Shown: piece after piece, positions 33,789 to 42,477 of the stretch
Layout of the letters: each line of letters opens with the position of its first letter
How positions within the stretch are numbered: position 1 is the stretch's first letter
Assembly (NCBI RefSeq): GCF_002795845.1
Contig: NZ_CP011797.1
Location: 3,076,001-3,140,000, forward strand
DNA length: 64,000 nucleotides
Origin: Reinekea forsetii
GTDB taxonomy: Bacteria > Pseudomonadota > Gammaproteobacteria > Pseudomonadales > Natronospirillaceae
Direction: 5' to 3'
Notes under the pieces: generated by a model
The model's database searches: none
The model's input: the letters and a program-made list of their open reading frames with translations, nothing else
What the model was told of the DNA's origin: nothing
Translations under genes and position numbers: made by a program

Positions 33789-35657
33789 CTAGCGGAAGTG
33801 CTGCTGAATTTCATCCAGTGCCGCCGGATCTTCAATGGTTGACGGAATCTGGTAGTCTTCCCCATCGGCCATCTTACGCATGGTCGCGCGCAAAATTTTA
33901 CCCGAGCGGGTCTTCGGCAATCGATCGACGATCATCACTTGCTTGAGGCAGGCGATGGCACCTACCTCATTGCGCACCTTGGCGACCAGGGCCCGCTCCA
34001 AGTCATCCAAGTCTGGGTAGACACCATCCTTGAGGACGGCAAATCCGAGCGGTATCTGCCCCTTGAGATCGTCTGCCACACCGATCACGGCGCACTCGGC
34101 GACCATCTCATGACCGCCCAGGACCGCCTCCAGTTCGCCGGTCGACAGGCGATGGCCGGCCACATTGATCACATCGTCAATCCGCCCCATCACGAAGATG
34201 TAGCCGTCCTCGTCTTTGTAACCGCCATCACCGGAGGCATAGAAGCCGGTAAACTGCTTTAGGTAGGCCGATTCGAAGCGCGCCTGATTGCGCCAGATGG
34301 TGGTCAGACACCCGGGCGGCAACGGCAGTTGCAAGGCGATATAGCCCTGTACACCGGGTGCGCAGATGCGTCCTTCGCCATCGAGAATTTCAACATTGAA
34401 GCCCGGCATCGGCTTGCAGGAACTGCCGGCCTTGGTCGGGAAGCGTTCTAAGCCGAGCGGATTACCGGTGATCGCCCAGCCGGTTTCGGTTTGCCACCAA
34501 TGGTCGATGACTGGCTTTTGGCTGTGCTGTTCAGTCCAGGCCAGCGTCGGCGGGTCGAGTCGTTCACCGGCCATAAAGATGGTCGCCAAGGAGGACAGAT
34601 CGTAGTCCTTGATCAGGACGCCGTCCGGATCGGTCTTGCGGATGGCCCGAAACGCCGTCGGTGCGGCAAACAGCACCTTGACCCGGTGGTCTTGCACCAC
34701 CCGCCAGAATGCACCGGCGTCGGGCGTACCGACCGGTTTGCCCTCGTACATCAGGGTGGTACAACCGCGCAATAGGGGGGCATAGACAATATAGGAATGA
34801 CCGACCACCCAGCCGACATCCGATGCCGCCCAAAAGACCTCGCCAGGCGCCGTATCATAGAGCGCCGCCATCGAATAGTGCAGCGCAACGGCGTGTCCGC
34901 CGTGATCGCGCACAACCCCCTTGGGCTGGCCAGTGGTGCCGGAGGTATAAAGGATATAGAGCGGATCGGTTGCCTGGAGCACAACGCAGTCGGCCGGCTC
35001 GGCTACGACAAGCAGATCCTGCCAGCGGACAAAGTCGGCTTCGGTGATCGGTTGCTCGGGTCGCTCCCAAACCACCACCTGCTCGGGCTGGTGTTCGGCC
35101 AACTGTAAGGCGCTGCGCAGCAAGGGTTGATACTGCACGATCTTGTTAACCTCAAGGCCACAGGTCGCTGCCAGCACCACTTTCGGTTGGGCATCGTCGA
35201 TGCGCACAGCGAGCTCATTAGCGGCAAAGCCGCCGAAGACTACCGAGTGGATTGCACCGAGGCGGGCACAGGCCAGCATCGCAATGGTAGCCTGGGGAAT
35301 CATCGGCATATAGATCACCACCCGATCGCCCTTCTCAACCCCGAGCTGACGCAACAGGCCGGCGCACCGACGTACCTCTTCCAGCAAGTCGTTATAGGTG
35401 AATTTTTGCACCCGACCGGCCAAGGGTGAATCGTAAATCAGGGCAAGCTGCTCGCCTCGACCCGCGTCGACATGGGCATCTACAGCCAGATAGGCGGTGT
35501 TGAGTTGACCGTCGGCAAACCAGCGCTGCTGGCCATCAGCCTGAGTGGTTAACCCCAAACTGGGCAGCGTATGCCACGCCAGCTGACGTGCTTGGGTTAA
35601 CCAAAATTGATCCGCCTGAACGCGGGCTAACTGATGCTCTGTTGCGTAAGTACTCAT
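33789..35657 (-). CDS. prpE: Propionate-CoA ligase PrpE (acyl-CoA synthetase)
   Basis: 622-residue AMP-forming ligase of the acetyl/propionyl-CoA synthetase family that activates propionate (possibly acetate) via an acyl-adenylate. P-loop YTSGTTGQPKG near residue 245, the DHWWQTETGW motif that helps shape the acyl pocket, ASGDGGYKDEDGY with the ribose-binding Asp, and the catalytic lysine of the C-terminal domain in PKTRSGKILR, the acetylation-regulated site. AGGAAAG 7 bases before ATG. No prp methylcitrate genes are adjacent. A weak -35/-10 pair lies in the AT-rich 169 bases upstream. Confidence 0.9.
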   Translation of the reverse strand: MSTYATEHQLARVQADQFWLTQARQLAWHTLPSLGLTTQADGQQRWFADGQLNTAYLAVDAHVDAGRGEQLALIYDSPLAGRVQKFTYNDLLEEVRRCAGLLRQLGVEKGDRVVIYMPMIPQATIAMLACARLGAIHSVVFGGFAANELAVRIDDAQPKVVLAATCGLEVNKIVQYQPLLRSALQLAEHQPEQVVVWERPEQPITEADFVRWQDLLVVAEPADCVVLQATDPLYILYTSGTTGQPKGVVRDHGGHAVALHYSMAALYDTAPGEVFWAASDVGWVVGHSYIVYAPLLRGCTTLMYEGKPVGTPDAGAFWRVVQDHRVKVLFAAPTAFRAIRKTDPDGVLIKDYDLSSLATIFMAGERLDPPTLAWTEQHSQKPVIDHWWQTETGWAITGNPLGLERFPTKAGSSCKPMPGFNVEILDGEGRICAPGVQGYIALQLPLPPGCLTTIWRNQARFESAYLKQFTGFYASGDGGYKDEDGYIFVMGRIDDVINVAGHRLSTGELEAVLGGHEMVAECAVIGVADDLKGQIPLGFAVLKDGVYPDLDDLERALVAKVRNEVGAIACLKQVMIVDRLPKTRSGKILRATMRKMADGEDYQIPSTIEDPAALDEIQQHFR

Positions 35658-35826
35658 AGGCTATCTTTCCTGTAGCAGGTCGTTTTTTATTATTTTGTCT
35701 ACAATACATCGGACTTATAGGGAATTTATGCGCTAGAAATGCGTAGATATCAACATATTGTTGACAATTAAGACCAATGTCTAGGTCGTGACGTCTGAGG
35801 CCTTGGGCTGCGTGAGCGCCCAATTT

Positions 35827-38649
35827 TCAACCAATGCGCGCTAGAATTTTGTCGACCATGGTCCGAATATTGAGCGGCTTGCCGATATGATCGTCCATTC
35901 CGGCGGCTAAGCAGCGGGCGATATCATCGTCCATCACATTGGCCGTCATGGCTATTAGCGGCAGTTCGTTGACAGCGCCGGGCAACAGACGAATTTTACG
36001 AGCCAACTCGCAACCGTCCATGCCAGGCATCTGTATATCCAACAGGATCAGGTCGAAGTCGGCACCCGACTGCAGGATCTCTAGGGCGTGAAAGCCGTCA
36101 ACGGCTAAGGTGATCTCCGCGCCCATCGATCGTAACAGCCCTTCGGCCACCACCCGGTTGATAATATTGTCTTCCACGACCAACAATGCCAGCCCCTTGA
36201 GCGCCTCTTTGGTCATGTCCGGAGGTGACGCCGATGGGATGGCCGCACCATAAACTCGCACAGCCGACGTATTTTGGGCAGAGGACTGCTGAACGTTCAA
36301 TCCGTTTTGGCTGACCGCGTCTATCTGACGGCCATCTGCGGTGGTTATTTGAAACATCAGCCGGACGACAAATTGACTGCCCACGTCCAGGTCGCTGTGC
36401 ACATCGATCTCCCCTCCCATTAAATCGACGAGCTGACGGCTGATATTCAGACCCAATCCCGTGCCGCCGTATTTTCGTGCGGTCGAGGCATCGGCCTGAC
36501 GAAATGATTCAAACAAATGGCCCTGTTCATCGGGAGAAATGCCGATGCCGGTATCGCTCACCGTTAATTCTAGGGCGATGTGTTCCAGTGTCCGGGTGAT
36601 AACAACCAGCTCGACAGTAACCCCGCCCTGGTCGGTGAATTTAACGGCGTTGCTGCACAAGTTCAGCAGAACCTGCTCCACACGCAGCGCATCGCCAAGC
36701 ACGGTTTCAGGCAGGGCCGTCGGAACCGTTACCACAAAATACAGCCCTTTCTGAACAGCCTGAATGGCAAAGATCGCATGCATCTTGTCCAGGATGTTAT
36801 TGAGGGAGAAAGGGGTGGTTTCGACCTCCAACTTACCCAAAGCAATTTTTTCATAATCGAGGGTATGATTGATCAGTCCCAATAGGGTGTTCGACGCCAT
36901 TTGCGACTTACCCAGATAATCGCTTTGTTGGGCCGTTAATGGGGTCATCAGGCACAGTTCATTGAGCCCAATAATAGCGTTGAGCGGAGTGCGGAACTCA
37001 TGACTCATGTTGGCCAAAAAATTGGATTTGGCGGCATTGGCCTCTATCGCAGCCTGGGTCGCCTGCATTAGATCGTCAGTTTTTCGGGCAACCTCATGGC
37101 GAATATTTTCGGTGGTGGCCGCTAACATTAGAATTACTGAATTCAATAGGGCCGCAATCAGAAAGCCCGCGGTGAGGATAATCCAACTGGTCCAATCCTT
37201 ATGATAGAGACCGAATTTTTCACTCACAAAGAAGGTGAGCTGATAGTGCCGTTGGCCGAAGAAAAGGCTATAGGTAACTGGCTCAAACCCCTCGACGGCA
37301 ATCAAAGTCGATTCCTGTAATGGCTGCCGGCCGTCGGTGATATCGTGGAGATCGATACCGATGCCAATCTTCTCGGCTTCGCGTTGCGCTCCCCGCAGCA
37401 CGGCGCCAATCCGAAAACCACCGCCCACATAACCTAGCAGTTCCTTTTCAGGTCCACTCAAGAAGGCCAATTGTGTAGATCGAAACACCGGTAGATAAAG
37501 GATAAAACCCAACGTGCCATCCAGCTCTTGGACCAACTGAATGGGTGCCGTGGCCACGCTCTGATTCTGCTCAAATGCCTGAGTCAGGGCCAGCAAGCGC
37601 GACGGAATGGCCCCCAAGTTCAAACCGAAGGCCCTTTTATTAAGCGCAAATGGATAGATATAGACCACCGGGTAGTAAATGTCTTGTGGCCCAGCAGGCA
37701 CCGTCCCATTCGGACTCGGCTCGGTAAAGGTAAAGTCCGGAAAACCTTGGGCGCGCACGTCCGCCTCGACGGACGCCCGCTCAATGCGGTGGACAATCGG
37801 GGTCCAACCAACAACTTGAAAGGTGGGGTCACCGGTATTGATGGTGGCCGAAAAAGCGGCGAAGTCGTCGGCCGATACATAGCTGGAGGCTTGAAAAAAG
37901 GCCGAGTAGGCCAGTAATTTATTGGCAGAATCCCTTAAACGCCGTTCTACATTCAGATGCAATCGCTGGGCAAGTTCGCTCATTTCGGTGCTTTGATTCT
38001 GCCGATGGTGTTGCAACGACCCGAAAAAAAGCACTAGGATTGCGCTGAAAATGACCGTCATTGGCACCAGCGAGAGCAGTTTACGAGCGTTGCTCAGCCG
38101 CTGATTGGTGGACAGCAGGGTCAGAATGAGCGGGGTGAACAGCATGAGGCCAATGGCATCGCCTACCCACCAGGTTAGCCAGCTGAAGGGGAGGTTGGCG
38201 AGACTGACAAAGCCGTTTACATAAAGCGGCACCACACCAATCGTTGAGCCAATCAGACAGCTCAACGGACTGATCAAGAGCACGAACTTGAAAATATCGT
38301 GCGGCGTTGCTATGTATTGATCAGTGCTTAACAGGCGACCGAATAGCCAGCTGCCAAACAGCATCTGCAGCGTGGCACCGGTACCGGTCGTGACGGCCAT
38401 CAACACGGCTGGCAAACTGAACTGGCTGAAACCTTGGGTCGCAATACCGAGATTGACGATAAAGGCACCGAGCCAGATACCTCCCACTATCGCGCGCGTT
38501 GGCATCAGGATATAGAGGCCCAATGCCAGACCGGCCGCGGGCCAGATGGCTGACGAAAAACCGGGTGGAATCACCAGCAAGAGGCCGACCCAACTGAACA
38601 AACCGTAAGCTAAGGCTGCTAACAGAAAATAATACAATCGTTGCGCCAT
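35827..38649 (-). CDS. MASE1-CHASE hybrid sensor histidine kinase with C-terminal receiver
   Basis: 940 residues. An N-terminal MASE1 domain of about eight membrane helices (1-210; WVGLLLVIPPGFSSAIWPA), a CHASE sensory domain (about 230-430; VVGWTPIVHRIE, YYPVVYIYPF) and a further transmembrane helix (about 495-515). HisKA with phosphoacceptor His550 (SHEFRTPLNAIIG), HATPase with N and G boxes (NLCSNAVKFTD, VSDTGIGISPDE, GTGLGLNISRQLV), and a receiver with Asp871 (LILLDIQMPGMDG). It ends in a receiver, so phosphotransfer would need a separate HPt. MASE1/CHASE sensors often respond to small ligands; the signal is unknown. No dedicated partner gene is adjacent. Confidence 0.9.
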   Translation of the reverse strand: MAQRLYYFLLAALAYGLFSWVGLLLVIPPGFSSAIWPAAGLALGLYILMPTRAIVGGIWLGAFIVNLGIATQGFSQFSLPAVLMAVTTGTGATLQMLFGSWLFGRLLSTDQYIATPHDIFKFVLLISPLSCLIGSTIGVVPLYVNGFVSLANLPFSWLTWWVGDAIGLMLFTPLILTLLSTNQRLSNARKLLSLVPMTVIFSAILVLFFGSLQHHRQNQSTEMSELAQRLHLNVERRLRDSANKLLAYSAFFQASSYVSADDFAAFSATINTGDPTFQVVGWTPIVHRIERASVEADVRAQGFPDFTFTEPSPNGTVPAGPQDIYYPVVYIYPFALNKRAFGLNLGAIPSRLLALTQAFEQNQSVATAPIQLVQELDGTLGFILYLPVFRSTQLAFLSGPEKELLGYVGGGFRIGAVLRGAQREAEKIGIGIDLHDITDGRQPLQESTLIAVEGFEPVTYSLFFGQRHYQLTFFVSEKFGLYHKDWTSWIILTAGFLIAALLNSVILMLAATTENIRHEVARKTDDLMQATQAAIEANAAKSNFLANMSHEFRTPLNAIIGLNELCLMTPLTAQQSDYLGKSQMASNTLLGLINHTLDYEKIALGKLEVETTPFSLNNILDKMHAIFAIQAVQKGLYFVVTVPTALPETVLGDALRVEQVLLNLCSNAVKFTDQGGVTVELVVITRTLEHIALELTVSDTGIGISPDEQGHLFESFRQADASTARKYGGTGLGLNISRQLVDLMGGEIDVHSDLDVGSQFVVRLMFQITTADGRQIDAVSQNGLNVQQSSAQNTSAVRVYGAAIPSASPPDMTKEALKGLALLVVEDNIINRVVAEGLLRSMGAEITLAVDGFHALEILQSGADFDLILLDIQMPGMDGCELARKIRLLPGAVNELPLIAMTANVMDDDIARCLAAGMDDHIGKPLNIRTMVDKILARIG

Positions 38650-38800
38650 TGACCATCACCACAGGTTGAAACCTTAATTCGGCTGCCGTGCCGCCCAGTT
38701 TTAAACCGAGTGTAGCGGATTGGTGAGCTTAGGTCGCCATTTTCACAAGGATCTAAGGCGGCACAGTGCCAATAAGGAATCTTAGGGTGGCCAACATAGT

Positions 38801-38815
38801 TGCGCTGCTAGCGCA
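38801..38815 (-). terminator. Small hairpin after cdd
   Basis: TGCGCT-gct-AGCGCA, a perfect 6-bp stem with a 3-base loop, begins 7 bases after the cdd stop on the minus strand. No U tract follows. Confidence 0.3.
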
Positions 38816-38821
38816 GTTCGC

Positions 38822-39223
38822 CTAGCCGGGCAACTGAAAGCCGTCCGGCAATAGCTCGGCCACGGTCCAATCTTTTCGCTGACCCTGTCCATTGGTGGCG
38901 CTAATGATAGCGGTGGGCTTCATAAATTCGCTCATTACCTGACGGCAGCCGCCGCACGGTGAAAACAACTCGGCGCGGTCAATGAAGAGCACCAATCGGT
39001 CGATTTGCCCCGGCTTGACCCCGGCCGCGACGGCGGTGGTGATAGCATTGCGTTCGGCACACAAGCCCAGCCCATAGGAAGCGTTTTCCACATTGCAGCC
39101 GCTGAACAGGGCACCGTCGACGGTGGCCAAGGCCGCGCCGACCTGAAACTGACTGTAAGGTGCATAGGCCAGGGCCGCTCCCGCTTTGGCCAGATCATAT
39201 AGGGTGGTAAAGTTATCCGTCAT
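38822..39223 (-). CDS. cdd: Cytidine deaminase
   Basis: 133-residue, homotetrameric-type enzyme deaminating cytidine and deoxycytidine for pyrimidine salvage. Substrate loop SGCNVENASYGLG, zinc ligand and general base in CAERNA, and the two other zinc cysteines in PCGGCRQ. AGGGA 7 bases before ATG. Lies 17 bases behind deoD, so the two salvage genes form one operon. Confidence 0.95.
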   Translation of the reverse strand: MTDNFTTLYDLAKAGAALAYAPYSQFQVGAALATVDGALFSGCNVENASYGLGLCAERNAITTAVAAGVKPGQIDRLVLFIDRAELFSPCGGCRQVMSEFMKPTAIISATNGQGQRKDWTVAELLPDGFQLPG

Positions 39224-39240
39224 AAGCTGTTCCCTATGGT

Positions 39241-39951
39241 TTAGAGCGTGATGGCCGCATTCAGGGTGATTTCGATCATATCATTGAAGGTATTTTGCCG
39301 TTCATCGGCGCTGGCCGCTTCACCGCGCAATATGTGATCGCTCACGGTCATCACCGCCAAGGCGTTGGCGCCGTATTCGGCGGCTACGCCGTAGAGGCCG
39401 GCTGTTTCCATTTCGACGGCTAAGATGCCCATCCCGGCTAAGGTAGTCATAATGCAATCGACCGGGGTGTAGAACAGATCGGCCGAAAACACATTACCGA
39501 CCCGCACCTCTATCTTGGCGTCCCGAGCGGCATTGACGGTTGCTTCCAGCAAGGGGTAACTGGCGATGGCGGAAAAATCATAGCCCTGCAAGCGGGCTCG
39601 GTTGACACCGGAGTCGGTACTGGCCCCCATGGCAACGATAACATCACGCAGTTGAATATCGTCTGCCAGGGCGCCGCAGGTGCCGACTCGGATAATGTTC
39701 TTCACACCCAATTCGGTGATCAATTCCTTGGCATAGATAGAGATCGAGGGAATTCCCATACCCGAGCCCATCACTGACAGGCGCTTGCCCTTGTATTCGC
39801 CGGTATAGGCAAACATATTGCGTACATCGTTGACACGCACCACGTTGGATAAGAAGGTTTCCGCTATATGTTGCGCCCGTAAAGGGTCTCCGGGCATTAG
39901 CACTGTTTCTGCGAAGTCACCGAGTTCTGCTTTAATATGTGGAGTAGCCAT
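39241..39951 (-). CDS. deoD: Purine nucleoside phosphorylase DeoD-type
   Basis: 236-residue hexameric phosphorylase. N-terminus [26 protein letters not shown] is diagnostic (given here only by its first motif MATPHIKA and GDPLRAQ), with phosphate-binding arginines, VRVGTCGAL-like core (IRVGTCGAL), [10 protein letters not shown] and the catalytic Asp of [12 protein letters not shown] 5 bases before ATG. First gene of the deoD-cdd operon with a clear promoter upstream. Confidence 0.96.
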   Translation of the reverse strand: MATPHIKAELGDFAETVLMPGDPLRAQHIAETFLSNVVRVNDVRNMFAYTGEYKGKRLSVMGSGMGIPSISIYAKELITELGVKNIIRVGTCGALADDIQLRDVIVAMGASTDSGVNRARLQGYDFSAIASYPLLEATVNAARDAKIEVRVGNVFSADLFYTPVDCIMTTLAGMGILAVEMETAGLYGVAAEYGANALAVMTVSDHILRGEAASADERQNTFNDMIEITLNAAITL

Positions 39952-39992
39952 TATTGCCTCTTATAAAAACCTGACCGATTGAACAACTTGGT

Positions 39993-40021
39993 ACTATACC
40001 CAAGATCGCCGAAAAGGCCAA
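39993..40021 (-). promoter_or_regulatory. Sigma-70 promoter of deoD-cdd
   Basis: Minus strand: TTGGCC (40021-40016), 17-base spacer, TATAGT (39998-39993). Expected start near 39986, about 35 bases before the deoD ATG. No CytR/DeoR-like operator was recognised around it. Confidence 0.7.
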
Positions 40022-40075
40022 GGCTGTTGAATGTCCATTAAGGGTTAATTGTTAATTAGGAATTAGAACGCGCGC

Positions 40076-41512
40076 TCATATGCGCGGCAATATAACCGCG
40101 GCTTCCAGGCCCGAGCCAATCCTATTGCGTAAGGTTAGACGCCCGCCATGGGCATGGGCAATGTTGCGCGCAATACTCAAGCCTAAACCGGCGCCACCGG
40201 TGTTGCGATTGCGCGATCCTTCGAGCCGCACGTAAGGTTCAAAGACCTTGTCGAGCTGCTCCTCGGGAATGCCCGGGCCCTGATCAACTATGTAGATCTT
40301 CATTTCAGCGCGACTGTCGACCACATCAAGGCGCAAACTTTTACCATAGAAAACAGCATTGTTAATCAGGTTAGAAATGCAACGTTTGAGCGCCAATGGC
40401 TTGCCAAAATAGGGCCGTTTTGCGATGCCGCGAATTTCGATCTCGGCACCCATCAGCTTGTACTCATCTTTAAAAGTGCGCATCAGTTGATTGATATTGA
40501 TGGCGTGCATCCCTTCGTGGATATCGGTGCTTTTACCCAGATCCAGTGCGCCGCGCGCCATCGATTCCAGTTCCTCCAAATCGCCAATCATCTTGCGTTT
40601 GGTGTCGGAGTCGTCCATCAGTTCGGAGCGCAAGCGCAGCCGGGTAATGGGGGTTTTTAAGTCGTGGGAAATGGCCGAGAACATCCGCTCCCGATCCTCA
40701 ATAAAACGCACCACCCGTTCCTGCATAAAGTTAAAGGCCATCGCCGTTTCGCGCACCTCTCGGGTGCCTTCAATCTGGAGCGAGCGGATATCGTACTCTA
40801 TATCGGTGCCTAAGCGCCGTGCCGCGCGCGATAACTTGACCAGCGGCCGGGTCAACCAACGCACCAGCACCCAGCTAATTGCCAGCAGGACGACGAGCAT
40901 AATGGATAAGAACAGCAATTGATCGGCACCCAAGTAGCGACTCTCATTGAGGTAATAGGGGTCGGACAAGAGGCCGGCCAAGTAAAGCCATTCACCCTCA
41001 CCGACCAGTACCTGGGCCACCAGAACCGGTGCCGATTCAGGCTCACGGATCAGGGTATTTTGCGCCCAACGGGGCGGCAAATCGACCAAGCGAATGTCGT
41101 TTTTGTAGACCCGCAACTCGGTCGGATCAGCAAACTCGACGCTCAGACCCTCCAGCCTCTGACCCAATTTTTCCTCGATGGCCGCGAGGAAGTTATCGAT
41201 AAACTCTCGCTTTAGATCGGAATCGATGAAGGGGTCAATGTTGATAAATTTTTTGTTAATGGAGACCAGATAACGGGAGCCGCCCATATCGCGGAATTGG
41301 TTGAGAATAATATGGCGATACTCGGTCGGGTAGGCACGAATAAATTCCATCGTCGAACCCACTGAAAATGCCATGTCCCGGGCCATCTCACGCCCCTGTG
41401 CCAGTCGTTTGGACTCCAGCACGGTATACCAAAGGTAGTTGCTGAGCAGAAAGGACGATATCAGGCCGCCTACCATCAGGACCAAGAAGCGGGCATAGAG
41501 TGACGAAATCAT
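40076..41512 (-). CDS. Sensor histidine kinase, EnvZ-like
   Basis: 478 residues. Two membrane helices (about 8-30 and 195-217) bracket a periplasmic sensor domain; then HAMP (about 218-270), HisKA with His in ISHDLKTPITRLRLR, and the HATPase domain with N box (NLINNAVFYGKSL), G1 (VDQGPGIPEE) and G2 (GGAGLGLSIARN). Downstream partner of the OmpR-like regulator, 13 bases away. ATG 41512 preferred over a TTG two codons earlier. The periplasmic domain has no recognised ligand fold. Confidence 0.87.
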   Translation of the reverse strand: MISSLYARFLVLMVGGLISSFLLSNYLWYTVLESKRLAQGREMARDMAFSVGSTMEFIRAYPTEYRHIILNQFRDMGGSRYLVSINKKFINIDPFIDSDLKREFIDNFLAAIEEKLGQRLEGLSVEFADPTELRVYKNDIRLVDLPPRWAQNTLIREPESAPVLVAQVLVGEGEWLYLAGLLSDPYYLNESRYLGADQLLFLSIMLVVLLAISWVLVRWLTRPLVKLSRAARRLGTDIEYDIRSLQIEGTREVRETAMAFNFMQERVVRFIEDRERMFSAISHDLKTPITRLRLRSELMDDSDTKRKMIGDLEELESMARGALDLGKSTDIHEGMHAININQLMRTFKDEYKLMGAEIEIRGIAKRPYFGKPLALKRCISNLINNAVFYGKSLRLDVVDSRAEMKIYIVDQGPGIPEEQLDKVFEPYVRLEGSRNRNTGGAGLGLSIARNIAHAHGGRLTLRNRIGSGLEAAVILPRI

Positions 41513-41525
41513 AAACAAGGGCGGC

Positions 41526-42248
41526 CTACTTAGCCGGTTCGACGGGTGTGGTTAATATATAACCGGCACCGCGCACGGTTTTGATCATCTGGGGCGACTT
41601 GCCGTCGTCGCGCAAGCGGCTACGCAGCCGACTGATCTGCACATCAATGGAACGGTCGAAGGGCGACGAATCACGCCCGCGCAGATGCAAGGACAGATCG
41701 TCCCGGCTCAATACCTGGCCCGGTCGCGACAGGAATAACCGCAACAGATTGAAATCGGCCCCATTCAAGGACTCGGGGGGCTCGTCAGCATACTGCAATT
41801 CTCGATTCGCGGCGTGCAGCGTGAACGCGCCGAAACGCAGCGTATCCAGCGGCTGAACCTTGCTTTTGGTCTCGTCAAAACGGCGCAGGACCGCTTTGAT
41901 TCGCGCCAACAGTTCGCGCGGATTGAAGGGTTTGCCGACGTAGTCATCGGCACCGAGCTCCAAACCGATGATGCGATCGGTCTCATCGGATCCGGCGGTG
42001 AGCATAATGATGGGGATGCTAGATTGGGCACGAATTTCCTGGCACAGAACGAAGCCATCGTCACCGGGTAGCATGATGTCGAGGACGATTAAATCGAACT
42101 GTTCGGCAGCCATAAGGTGACGCATCGCGTTACCTTCTGCGGCCACGGCGACGGTAAAGCCATTTTTTTGCAGATAAACGGCGAGTAGCTCGCGAATTTC
42201 CTGGTCATCATCAACCACCAGCAGTTTTTTTGGATGCTCTGAAGTCAT
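41526..42248 (-). CDS. OmpR-family response regulator
   Basis: 240 residues: receiver domain (about 8-120) with VVDDDQEIRE, phosphoacceptor Asp in LIVLDIMLPGDDG, the Lys of GKPFNPRELL, and a winged-helix DNA-binding domain (about 135-235) with SPFDRSIDVQISRLR and VRGAGYIL. SIDVQISRLR is shared with E. coli OmpR. Start ATG 42248; 18 upstream codons are open but have no family match. Operon with the kinase behind it. Osmotic response or another signal cannot be decided from the sequence. Confidence 0.9.
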   Translation of the reverse strand: MTSEHPKKLLVVDDDQEIRELLAVYLQKNGFTVAVAAEGNAMRHLMAAEQFDLIVLDIMLPGDDGFVLCQEIRAQSSIPIIMLTAGSDETDRIIGLELGADDYVGKPFNPRELLARIKAVLRRFDETKSKVQPLDTLRFGAFTLHAANRELQYADEPPESLNGADFNLLRLFLSRPGQVLSRDDLSLHLRGRDSSPFDRSIDVQISRLRSRLRDDGKSPQMIKTVRGAGYILTTPVEPAK

Positions 42249-42477
42249 ATTACCCACTTTCAGTCGGTGGACGGTATGCCATAACCGCCCGGCCTCGTTC
42301 ACGGCCCATATAAATGCCTAACCCATCTTAGTGCCAGAAGCCTATTGGGCCTAATTATTTTATGAGACGGGCAACTTTAACAGATCCGAACGGAAATACT
42401 CAACTACGCTGGGTGCTAGTGTATGCGCTCGGGTCTCCTAACCCGGTGCCCTGACTCAGGATAAAGGCCTTTGCCGC